Positions 1 through 4,745 of a stretch of DNA of 6,192 bases are shown one piece after another (position 1 is the stretch's first letter; every line of letters starts with the position of its first letter). A model generated the notes under the pieces. That model ran no database searches. It saw nothing but the letters and a program-made list of their open reading frames with translations, and was not told where the DNA came from. Location of the stretch: NCBI GenBank assembly GCA_009903905.1, contig WYEI01000077.1, positions 1 to 6,192 on the forward strand, written 5' to 3'. The stretch is from Pyrobaculum sp. (lineage in GTDB: Archaea > Thermoproteota > Thermoprotei > Thermoproteales > Thermoproteaceae). The position numbers and the translations under genes were made by a program.

Positions 1-1
1 G

Positions 2-349
2 TATCCAGACTGCTCCCCCGAGTGCATAGAGGCGCTACAGACCGCCTTCCACCTCTGCCACTTCAGGTCGGAACGCGACGTGGAGATCTGGACGCCCTCT
101 AGAGAGGGTTTAAAAAAGTCCTACCTCTTAAGGCAGTGCCACCAAGAGGTAGGCGACTTGGTGTACGAGACTTGGTCGTGCTACAAGTCGGGGGAGGCGC
201 ACTGCGGCGCCTGCGAAAGTTGCAGAAATAGACACGCCGCGTTTATCGAGGCTGGACTGCCCGACTGCACCGCCTATTTATCCCCACCGGGCCCCGGCTT
301 CGAGAGGCGGGGGCAGTTTTATATCCACATGAGCTGTAAGGGCAGGTAA
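2..349 (+). CDS. queC: 7-cyano-7-deazaguanine synthase QueC, 3' part
   Basis: Partial gene; the 5' end lies before the window and the visible frame gives the last 115 residues. QueC converts 7-carboxy-7-deazaguanine to preQ0 with ATP and ammonia in the cytoplasm. In archaea preQ0 is inserted at position 15 of tRNA and turned into archaeosine. Seen in the sequence: a YPDCSPE segment at the very start, typical of the middle of QueC; a [11 protein letters not shown] segment; and the C-terminal zinc site TWSC followed by HCGACESC, four cysteines spaced C-x8-C-x2-C-x2-C, then [11 protein letters not shown] and DCTAY. The N-terminal ATP-binding loop is outside the window. An internal GTG at 80 is not the real start, because conserved sequence continues upstream of it. 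The next gene is convergent, so queC ends a unit. A GAT-QueC fusion cannot be judged from this fragment. Confidence 0.95.
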   Translation, partial: YPDCSPECIEALQTAFHLCHFRSERDVEIWTPSREGLKKSYLLRQCHQEVGDLVYETWSCYKSGEAHCGACESCRNRHAAFIEAGLPDCTAYLSPPGPGFERRGQFYIHMSCKGR

Positions 350-463
350 TCGTTGCGGAGGATCCGGCGTCCTGGCGGTGCTGACGCCGACAAGCTCGCG
401 GCGTTGTTGAGCCGGGGCTCAGCTAATCATGCCGTCTTCACCCCTCTGCCGTTCCCATGTCCA
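350..463. other. convergent intergenic stretch with GC-rich hairpins
   Basis: This 114-bp gap lies between the tail-to-tail queC and nitrilase genes. I see no convincing protein gene in it. It has a 7-bp inverted repeat (365-371 with 383-389, CGGCGTC/GACGCCG, 11-nt loop), an overlapping alternative CGCCG/CGGCG pair (385-389 with 399-403), and a compact GAGC-CGGG-GCTC hairpin (409-420). No T-run follows them, so they are not classical terminators. The minus-strand half also fits a box C/D guide RNA, listed separately. Confidence 0.5.
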
Positions 464-467
464 TCAC
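419..467 (-). ncRNA. candidate box C/D guide sRNA overlapping the nitrilase stop codon
   Basis: Read on the minus strand, elements occur in the order and spacing of an archaeal C/D sRNA. A C box GTGATGG lies at 467-461, with core UGAUG and one mismatch at the last base. Then come a 12-nt guide (460-449), a degenerate D' box CAGA (448-445), a 2-nt spacer, a degenerate C' box GGTGAAG (442-436), a 13-nt guide (435-423) and a perfect D box CTGA (422-419). The TGA of the C box is the stop codon of the nitrilase gene, an arrangement compatible with sRNAs that sit on the 3' ends of genes in this lineage. Against it: two of the four boxes are degenerate and no good terminal stem is seen. Guide targets were not identified. 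This is a candidate only. Confidence 0.35.
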
Positions 468-1246
468 GTCTCTTTTCCTCCGCAAAGCGATTTATAAAGA
501 CGCGGTCGCCTGAGGTTAAGCGTCGGCACGGTCCTCCGCGCCTCCTCCACCAAGCCTTGGTCTATGGGCACCTCTCTGTAGCGTTCGCCAGCGCCGAGCT
601 CAGCCTCGACGACGCCGAAGGGGTTAACGACGAGAGAACGGCCGGTGAATCTCTGGCCGTAAAGCGCGGCCACCGCGACGTACATGCCGTTCTCCACTGC
701 GCGTGCCCGGGCCAAGACGTGTAGCGTTTCCTCCTTGAGGGGGCCGGAGTACCAGGCGGCGGGCACGGCGGCCAGCTGGACGCCCGCCAAGGCGAGCTCC
801 CTGAACACCTCGGGAAACCTGAGCTCGAAGCAGACGGCGAACCCCACCTTCACGCCCTTTACGTCAAAAACCTGCGACAACTCGGCGCCTGGCTCCACCA
901 CGTCTGACTCTCTGTAGCCGTAGGCGTCGAAGAGATGCGTCTTTCTGTAAATCCCCACCAACACGCCGCTGGGCGACACAAGCGCCGTGGTGTTGTAAAC
1001 CCTCGGTCTAGGCCCCCTCTCGAGAAACGCCCCAGCCACGTGGGCGCCGCTCCGCGAGGCGATCCGCCCAAGTCTCTCCACGAAATCCTCTAGCGTAGTA
1101 GCCCTCTGCCACACCTCCTCCGCCGGGAGGCCGGTGGGGTCGAAAAGAGAATACTCCGGCAACAGGACGAGGTCGGCCTCCTTCACCAAGCCCGCCACCT
1201 TCTCCACGTCGCCGGGCTGAATCTGGGCGATGCCTAGCCTAAACAT
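464..1246 (-). CDS. carbon-nitrogen hydrolase (nitrilase superfamily)
   Basis: A 260-residue cytoplasmic amidohydrolase of the nitrilase/omega-amidase superfamily, which cleaves non-peptide C-N bonds through a cysteine thioester. The whole fold is present. It starts with FRLGIAQIQPGD, and the catalytic triad is visible as Glu31 (LLPEYSLF), Lys102 (YRKTHLFD) and Cys139 (FAVCFELRFPE). CFELRFPE resembles the NIT2/omega-amidase type more than true nitrilases, but the substrate cannot be told. I chose the ATG at 1246. Family members begin a few residues before this first strand, and a TATA-like element is centred 23-24 nt upstream, as expected for a leaderless archaeal mRNA. An in-frame start at 1294 would add 16 non-conserved residues lying inside lysE, and is rejected. 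The gene is divergent from the LysE exporter and convergent with queC. Confidence 0.93.
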   Translation of the reverse strand: MFRLGIAQIQPGDVEKVAGLVKEADLVLLPEYSLFDPTGLPAEEVWQRATTLEDFVERLGRIASRSGAHVAGAFLERGPRPRVYNTTALVSPSGVLVGIYRKTHLFDAYGYRESDVVEPGAELSQVFDVKGVKVGFAVCFELRFPEVFRELALAGVQLAAVPAAWYSGPLKEETLHVLARARAVENGMYVAVAALYGQRFTGRSLVVNPFGVVEAELGAGERYREVPIDQGLVEEARRTVPTLNLRRPRLYKSLCGGKET

Positions 1247-1252
1247 AAATAC
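1244..1252 (+). promoter_or_regulatory. TATA-like element of the lysE-family gene
   Basis: The sequence CATAAATAC is centred about 25 nt before the ATG at 1273, the usual position for a leaderless crenarchaeal transcript. Its first three bases are the (complementary) start codon of the nitrilase gene, so the two divergent genes share almost no separate control region. Confidence 0.6.
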
Positions 1253-1265
1253 GAGAATTTGCGGG

Positions 1266-1273
1266 GTTATACA
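1266..1273 (-). promoter_or_regulatory. TATA-like element of the nitrilase gene
   Basis: On the minus strand TGTATAAC is centred 23.5 nt before the nitrilase ATG at 1246. It ends on the first base of the lysE-family start codon. No Shine-Dalgarno-like sequence lies before 1246, in keeping with leaderless translation. Confidence 0.6.
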
Positions 1274-1887
1274 TGTTGAGCCTAATTGCCTCAATCATCC
1301 TCATCACGCCTTCAGGCGCCTTCTCGCCGGGGCCGCTTACGGCTTCGGCAATTGCGCTCGGCGCCTCTAAGGGGTGGAGGGCCGGCCTATACGTCGCCGT
1401 TGGGCACATGCTTTTTGAGCTACCCTACGTTTCCGTCCTCACATACCTCTTCCGTAGCGTAGATGTGGAGCCCTACAAGACCTACATGGCTCTCGCCGCC
1501 ACGGCCTTCATAATTTACTTCGCCTACCTCCTGCTGAGAGACGCCTGGGGGATAGCCAGGGGGGCGCCGCCGACGCTTCCCAAATCCACCTTCGCCAGCC
1601 CCCTCGCCGCCGGCTTTCTGCTGACTGCGTTGAACCCCTACTTCCTCCTGTGGTGGCTCGGCATGGCCGGCCCAATTCTAGTCGAACTGGCGACTCAGCC
1701 GCTCTACGTCTTCGCCGCGGTCTACGCCGTCCACGTCGCGTTCGACTACTTCTGGCTCGGCCTAATGGCTACGCTGGCAGGCGCCGCGGCGCGGCTACTG
1801 ACGGCGAAGCTCTACGCCGTCTTCCTCGCGGCCCTCGCCGTCATGCTTCTATACTTCGGAGTTGACTTGATCAGAAACACTCTTTAA
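1273..1887 (+). CDS. LysE-family translocator (amino-acid exporter type)
   Basis: An integral membrane protein of 204 residues, the usual length for the LysE/RhtB family, whose characterised members export amino acids or related small molecules. The N-terminal signature is clear: a hydrophobic helix, then GAFSPGPLTA (PGP at 19-21), IALGASKGW and a second helix with GHMLFELPYV. The internal half repeats the pattern with AAGFLLTALNPYFLLWW (Asn121-Pro122). About six membrane segments can be drawn, near residues 1-24, 38-60, 70-90, 110-133, 142-165 and 174-200. The substrate is unknown. The ATG at 1273 is preceded by a TATA-like element at leaderless distance. The last 39 bp overlap the 3' end of the convergent DUF72 gene, and both reading frames look genuine there. 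Divergence from an amidohydrolase could link the two (hydrolysis product exported), but this is speculation. Confidence 0.9.
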   Translation: MLSLIASIILITPSGAFSPGPLTASAIALGASKGWRAGLYVAVGHMLFELPYVSVLTYLFRSVDVEPYKTYMALAATAFIIYFAYLLLRDAWGIARGAPPTLPKSTFASPLAAGFLLTALNPYFLLWWLGMAGPILVELATQPLYVFAAVYAVHVAFDYFWLGLMATLAGAAARLLTAKLYAVFLAALAVMLLYFGVDLIRNTL

Positions 1888-2562
1888 TATGTTTAACATC
1901 GTCCTTGCGTTGTCAAGCATTGAGTGGTTGTTGTTGAAGAAGATATAGGCCTTGTCGGGCCTCAGCCTAGCCACCTCCTCAGCCACAGCCCTCAGCTCGT
2001 CCTCCTCGTAGTGGTGCGAATACCAGAAAGTCCTGCCGTGCATCCTCAAGTAAACGACGCCGCCTGTGGAGACTATCCACGTGCCGTCAGGCGAGTCCAC
2101 AGACACAAGCGTGAAGCCGACCCTCTCAGCCCACCTCACAACCTCGTCGCGGAACCAGTCCAGGTGCCGAAATTCAAACGCCGCCCTCGCCCCCAGAAGC
2201 CGGGCGATTTGCTCCACCCGTGCCATATTTTCTGCAGTTCTGCGGAAAGTCGGCGGCATCTGGAAGAGGTAGAAATCGACCAGCCGATCCAGTGGGCGCA
2301 ACACGGCGAGAAAACCCTCAAGCCTCTCCAATGCCTTTTCAGACAACCTGCCGAAGTGCGTAACGCCTCTGTACACCTTGACGGCCCACCTCAGCGCCCT
2401 CCCCACCTCCGCCCACCTCTCCACCTGCCCCGCGGCGGGCACCCGGTAGAAGCTGGCGTTGAGCTCAACGGCGTTGAGCCCGCTGTGTTTTACGTACCAC
2501 TCCAGAGACCGCCCCAGGTTCCAGGAGTAGAGCCACCCCGAGGTCCCTACGTAAACCTCCAC
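1849..2562 (-). CDS. DUF72 family protein (YecE-like TIM barrel)
   Basis: A protein of 237 residues from the DUF72 family, a TIM-barrel fold widespread in archaea and bacteria without an established reaction. Family landmarks in order: VYVGTSGW at 3-10, LNAVELNASFYRVP at 29-42, a Lys-containing strand (WAVKVYRGVTHF), LFQMPPTF, AAFEFRHLDWF, VSVDSPDG, VYLRMHGRTFWYSHHY, and the C-terminal YIFFNNNHSMLDNA segment. I chose the GTG at 2562, which puts the first strand two residues in and lies 22-23 nt from an AT-rich TATA-like element at 2581-2588. The longer GTG start at 2598 would add 12 residues translated through that promoter and is less likely. The stop lies inside the end of lysE (39-bp convergent overlap). 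Confidence 0.92.
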   Translation of the reverse strand: MEVYVGTSGWLYSWNLGRSLEWYVKHSGLNAVELNASFYRVPAAGQVERWAEVGRALRWAVKVYRGVTHFGRLSEKALERLEGFLAVLRPLDRLVDFYLFQMPPTFRRTAENMARVEQIARLLGARAAFEFRHLDWFRDEVVRWAERVGFTLVSVDSPDGTWIVSTGGVVYLRMHGRTFWYSHHYEEDELRAVAEEVARLRPDKAYIFFNNNHSMLDNARTMLNILKSVSDQVNSEV

Positions 2563-2580
2563 GCCAGGCGACCAGAGAGG

Positions 2581-2588
2581 ATTTATTT
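2581..2588. promoter_or_regulatory. AT-rich TATA-like element, possibly bidirectional
   Basis: ATTTATTT (AAATAAAT on the minus strand) is centred 22-23 nt from the DUF72 start at 2562 on the minus strand. It is also 22-23 nt from the ATG of the broken antitoxin-like gene at 2607 on the plus strand. One box may have served both genes. The plus-strand use is now presumably without a product. Confidence 0.5.
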
Positions 2589-2606
2589 CTGTAGCCACGT
2601 ATTTCC

Positions 2607-2814
2607 ATGACGGAGCCCCTCGCGGAGCGTGAAAGAGAGGGGAGCTTAGGAGGAGGGAGGCAGATTGGAACTACATAAACTCACTGCCGCCGCGGGCAAG
2701 AGTAGCTAAGCTCTTCATAGAGACGGGGAACCTCCGCCTCTCCCAGAGATCTAAGGGTTCGGGCTGGAGGAATTCATCGAACACCTGAGGAGGGCCAACG
2801 TCTGGGTCACGTAA
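2607..2814 (+). pseudogene. frameshifted small antitoxin-like protein (UPF0175/HTH type suspected)
   Basis: No frame is open through this stretch, but three frames join into one plausible protein of about 69 residues. The first frame starts at the ATG at 2607 (MTEPLAERERE). The second, from about 2642, gives ELRRREADWNYINSLPP followed by RARVAKLFIETGNLRLSQ. The third, from about 2761, gives GLEEFIEHLRRANVWVT and a TAA at 2812-2814. The pattern of a charged N-terminus, RVAKLFIETGNLRLSQ, then GLEEFIEHLRRANV resembles the short helix-turn-helix antitoxin-like proteins of the UPF0175 type common in archaea. The assignment is from memory of the pattern and is tentative. At least two indels are needed (about 2638-2642 and about 2752-2762). 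No partner toxin gene follows; the tRNA begins 39 bp later. Confidence 0.5.
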
Positions 2815-2821
2815 AGAAAAA

Positions 2822-2830
2822 CTTTTAATA
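2822..2830 (+). promoter_or_regulatory. tRNA-Asp promoter (TATA box)
   Basis: CTTTTAATA, preceded by a purine-rich AAAGAAAAA that fits a TFB recognition element, is centred about 28 nt before the first base of the mature tRNA at 2854. This is the expected archaeal spacing with a leader of a few nucleotides. Confidence 0.7.
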
Positions 2831-2853
2831 CTCTGCAACAACACCGCCAGAGA

Positions 2854-2949
2854 GCCCCGGTAGTATAGCCCGGACTAGTATGCGGGCCTGTCGAGCCCGT
2901 GACCCGGGTTCGGGGGAGAACCCGCCCAAAAATCCCGGCCGGGGCGCCA
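2854..2949 (+). tRNA. tRNA-Asp(GTC) with an 18-nt T-loop intron
   Basis: A complete tRNA folds once the intron is removed. The acceptor arm is GCCCCGG (2854-2860) with CCGGGGC (2939-2945), all seven pairs Watson-Crick. The D stem is GTAT/GTAT (2863-2866 with 2878-2881, including two G-U pairs). The anticodon stem is CGGGC/GCCCG (2883-2887 with 2895-2899), with loop CTGTCGA and anticodon GTC at 2890-2892. The variable region is TGAC, and the T stem is CCGGG (2904-2908) with CCCGG (2934-2938). The discriminator is G2946 and CCA is encoded at 2947-2949. The T-loop TTC|AAAT is interrupted after C56 by 2912-2929. The gene has its own promoter. It is also the apparent attachment site for the element that follows. 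Confidence 0.95.
2912..2929 (+). other. non-canonical tRNA intron (T-loop, position 56/57)
   Basis: GGGGGAGAACCCGCCCAA separates TTC from AAAT of the T-loop. The junctions fit a relaxed bulge-helix-bulge for the archaeal tRNA splicing endonuclease. A central helix pairs GGGT (2906-2909) with GCCC (2924-2927). A 3-nt bulge TC|G holds the 5' cut, a 3-nt bulge AA|A holds the 3' cut, and an intron-internal GGG/CCC stem carries a short loop. An outer exon helix is lacking. The exact ends are supported independently by the intron-free copy at 4713-4745, which reads straight from TTC to AAAT. Confidence 0.9.
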
Positions 2950-2970
2950 TGTCGTTTTCTGTTCCGTCTA

Positions 2971-3004
2971 AACTGGACATATGTTCAATTCAGCAGGCCT
3001 GCTG
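2971..3004. repeat. two adjoining palindromes
   Basis: A 20-bp imperfect palindrome (2971-2990, half-sites AACTGGACAT and ATGTTCAATT, 8 of 10 positions matching) is followed with no gap by a perfect 14-bp palindrome CAGCAGGCCTGCTG (2991-3004). They lie 22-55 bp beyond the tRNA CCA and before the 3' end of the PaREP2-like gene. They could be protein-binding sites or the end structure of the element, or could fold in transcripts of either strand. Confidence 0.6.
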
Positions 3005-3058
3005 TTGTTGGTTCTACATATAAGCCAGGTTCGGCGTTTCAATTCGATATTAGCCTAT

Positions 3059-4423
3059 TCACAGCGATGCTGGCCTCAAGGACGCAGAAAGGTATTGGTT
3101 GAAAAAGGGGATCCTCTTTAGGATCTTTTCGGCGATCTCCCTCTGCCTCGGCGTTCCGTTCTTCACCTTTTCAGCGAGATAAAGCGCTATGGCCCTTCTG
3201 ATTTCGTCGTCTCGCTCTGCAAGCTTTAGGAGGTCGGCCGTGGTGATGTACACCACGTAGTTTGGGCCTGATTTCACAATGTTGGGTCTCAGCTCCGCCG
3301 CCTTGAGCTTGTCGGCGACGGCGAGCGCTTTTTCTATGTCGCGGGTGAAGTATTTAGCGACGAGGGAGCCGCCTCTGCCGCTCACCAGCTCGAGATACAT
3401 CACGATGCCTTCCACAGTTATGCTATTCTTATTCTGCTTGGCGGCGGCTCTAAAGCCGTCGTCGGTGGCCAGCTTTATGTAAATCCACTTATGGGCCTTC
3501 AGCAGATCCAGCAGTTCGCCGTATGCGCCAGCCGCCTCTCTAAGTTTTACAAACGCCTCTCTGCCCGTGGCGACTAGGGCCTCGTACGTATTTGCGACTA
3601 AGCCCAGCCTCCAAGGCTCCTTAGCCGCAATTGACAATACATACTTTCCACGTAGAATCTCCTTCCTAGCATTCCCATCCCCCAGCCACGTGGTGAGGAG
3701 ATGGCCCCACTCCCCATGTTTGAGATAGTCCGCAACTAAGCTTATCGCCTCGTTCTTGCTCCACCTCTGCCTCCAGCTTCTTGCGATGCCACGTATTAAT
3801 ACACTCACGCCTTCGCGTGTCAAGTTAACCGATTCGACGCGTATGTAAAGCTCTCCGTATCTCGCCGCGGCCCAGGCGAACGCTTGCCAGGGCTGTGTAG
3901 TGCCCATGGCAGGACGACCGTCCATCTCGCCTTCATCGCTTGCCCTCCAGCCCAGCTGGAACTGCTCAAGCCTCTCGCGCGGAAGCTTCAACACGTCGGG
4001 GAAATGCGCCTTAGCTGTTACACCGTGGATTATAAATTTCGGTGCGGCCACCCTTGTCATGCGTATCCACGTCCCGTCTGACGCGTACAGCCTCATCCCC
4101 TCCAACCTGTAGGCGTCCTCCATAACGGCTCTATATATCGAGATCAGCTTAGCCTTCGCCTGCCTCTGCGCCTCCAGCAGGAGTTGCCTCACCGCGTCTC
4201 TGAAGTCTAGGAGCTGGCTCTTCTCCTCCTCGGTGAGCTGAAACGTCTCTATAATCCTCTGTGTCGCGTATTCGATATAGGTTGCCCACGCCAGGAATGC
4301 CCAGTCCACCGGCCCCCGCAAGACTCCATGTCTAGAAACCAGCTCAAGCACCTCTTCAATAGTCGGCGGCTCGACGGGCCTCAACGCGAGCTCTAGACGT
4401 TGTTTAATTTCGTTCAACTCCAT
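3059..4423 (-). CDS. PaREP2-like (paREP2b-type) family protein
   Basis: A 454-residue protein that I place in the Pyrobaculum PaREP2/paREP2b repeat family by overall pattern; its biochemical role is unknown. The family is lineage-specific, multicopy and often broken, while this copy is open throughout. The N-terminal third is rich in helices (residues 1-105). It is followed by SDGTWIRMT (115-123), PWQAFAWAAARYG (178-190) and WSKNEAISLVADYLKHGEWG (221-240). LLTTWLGDGNA (242-252) and GKYVLSIAAKEPWRLG (259-274) come next. The C-terminal third has IYIKLATDDG (314-323) and KNGTPRQREIAEKILKR (421-437). The WLGDG segment with a following KYVLSI strand recalls the LAGLIDADG fold of homing endonucleases, which would suit a mobile element at a tRNA, but this is inference. 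No ribosome-binding site precedes the ATG at 4423. The best promoter points to a start at 4469 in another frame, so the true N-terminus is uncertain. Confidence 0.75.
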   Translation of the reverse strand: MELNEIKQRLELALRPVEPPTIEEVLELVSRHGVLRGPVDWAFLAWATYIEYATQRIIETFQLTEEEKSQLLDFRDAVRQLLLEAQRQAKAKLISIYRAVMEDAYRLEGMRLYASDGTWIRMTRVAAPKFIIHGVTAKAHFPDVLKLPRERLEQFQLGWRASDEGEMDGRPAMGTTQPWQAFAWAAARYGELYIRVESVNLTREGVSVLIRGIARSWRQRWSKNEAISLVADYLKHGEWGHLLTTWLGDGNARKEILRGKYVLSIAAKEPWRLGLVANTYEALVATGREAFVKLREAAGAYGELLDLLKAHKWIYIKLATDDGFRAAAKQNKNSITVEGIVMYLELVSGRGGSLVAKYFTRDIEKALAVADKLKAAELRPNIVKSGPNYVVYITTADLLKLAERDDEIRRAIALYLAEKVKNGTPRQREIAEKILKRIPFFNQYLSASLRPASL

Positions 4424-4469
4424 AATGCGTTAAACGCCACAACACATGTTGAACCGTGATCCTGTCCAT
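4404..4469 (-). CDS. possible 21-codon leader ORF, or frameshifted N-terminus, of the PaREP2-like gene
   Basis: The ATG at 4469 is exactly where a leaderless transcript from the TATA-like element at 4489-4496 would start translation (23.5 nt from the box centre). It reads MDRITVQHVLWRLTHYGVER, then N and a TAA at 4406-4404. It ends 20 nt inside the PaREP2-like frame, which is shifted by one base. Either it is a short upstream ORF coupled to the main gene, or it is the original N-terminus separated by a one-base indel. Confidence 0.35.
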   Translation of the reverse strand: MDRITVQHVLWRLTHYGVERN

Positions 4470-4488
4470 GTCTTTTCTTTTTGCTTCG

Positions 4489-4496
4489 TTATAAAG
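4489..4496 (-). promoter_or_regulatory. TATA-like element upstream of the PaREP2-like gene
   Basis: CTTTATAA on the minus strand is the strongest AT-rich box before the gene. Its centre is 23.5 nt from the ATG at 4469 and about 70 nt from the ATG at 4423. It therefore favours transcription starting at the short upstream ORF. Confidence 0.5.
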
Positions 4497-4712
4497 CCTT
4501 TGCTCCGTAGGTAGATTTACAGGTGCGGAATCGTAGGTGTAGGTACGCCTATGTATCAATATCTGCAGGCATTATTCGTCGTGTTGTGATGCCGTCAACG
4601 CTCGCCTAATGATGATGAGGCTCAACAAGACGAAGCCAGAGGACTACATGCGGCCTCTAGACGTCCCCGGCGGCAGAAAACAAAACCCCCATGCCTGCAA
4701 AGCTCAAACAAT
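4497..4712. other. distal part of the element without a recognised gene
   Basis: Nothing recognisable is encoded here. A short frame from the triple ATG at 4609-4617 (RLNKTKPEDYMRPLDVPGG) stays open across the tRNA fragment to a TAA at 4786-4788, 59 codons in all. It has no clear promoter or known motif. Other structures are weak: a GTAGGTGTAGGT doublet near 4534 and a GGCAT/ATGCC inverted pair at 4568-4593. Confidence 0.4.
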
Positions 4713-4745
4713 CCGTGACCCGGGTTCAAATCCCGGCCGGGGCGC
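4713..4745 (+). repeat. intron-free 3' fragment of tRNA-Asp (distal attachment site)
   Basis: These 33 bases equal 2897-2911 joined to 2930-2947 of the intact tRNA-Asp, without mismatch. They cover the last bases of the anticodon stem, the variable region, the whole T arm, the 3' acceptor strand, the discriminator and the first C of CCA. Identity stops sharply at both ends, and there is no 5' half nearby, so this is not a functional tRNA. It most likely marks the far end of an integrated element. Confidence 0.85.

Larger units (their letters stand above)
2897..4745. mobile_element. small decayed element integrated at tRNA-Asp
   Basis: The stretch downstream of tRNA-Asp is bounded by a direct repeat of the tRNA 3' part: 2897-2947, interrupted by the intron, and 4713-4745. 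Tyrosine-recombinase elements in archaea typically leave this footprint, with an intact tRNA at one end and a 3' tRNA fragment at the other in the same orientation. Inside are two palindromes (2971-3004), a PaREP2-like gene on the minus strand, and about 290 bp of non-coding sequence. No integrase or replication gene is seen, so the element looks reduced or is non-autonomous. A tRNA-fragment duplication without an element remains possible. Confidence 0.6.

Noticed and set aside
353..724. A plus-strand open frame of 123 codons beginning LRRIRRPGGADADKLAALL.
   Set aside because: Most of it runs antisense through the nitrilase gene, with no family pattern; its first part is in the hairpin-rich gap and shows no promoter.
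1924..2610. A long plus-strand frame of 228 codons opposite the DUF72 gene.
   Set aside because: It is proline- and histidine-rich in the manner of an antisense shadow; the DUF72 motifs on the minus strand are unmistakable.
3107..3128. A hairpin GATCCT-CTTT-AGGATC with T-rich flanks on both strands, considered as a terminator.
   Set aside because: It lies inside the PaREP2-like coding sequence about 50 nt before the stop, where the codons for EKILKRIPFF explain it.
4609..4620. ATGATGATGAGG as a C box of a C/D sRNA.
   Set aside because: No D box (CTGA) follows at a usable distance.
4713..4745. A split tRNA half gene to be joined in trans.
   Set aside because: The fragment has no bulge-helix-bulge partner sequence before it, starts inside the anticodon stem, and duplicates an intact tRNA-Asp that already has both halves.
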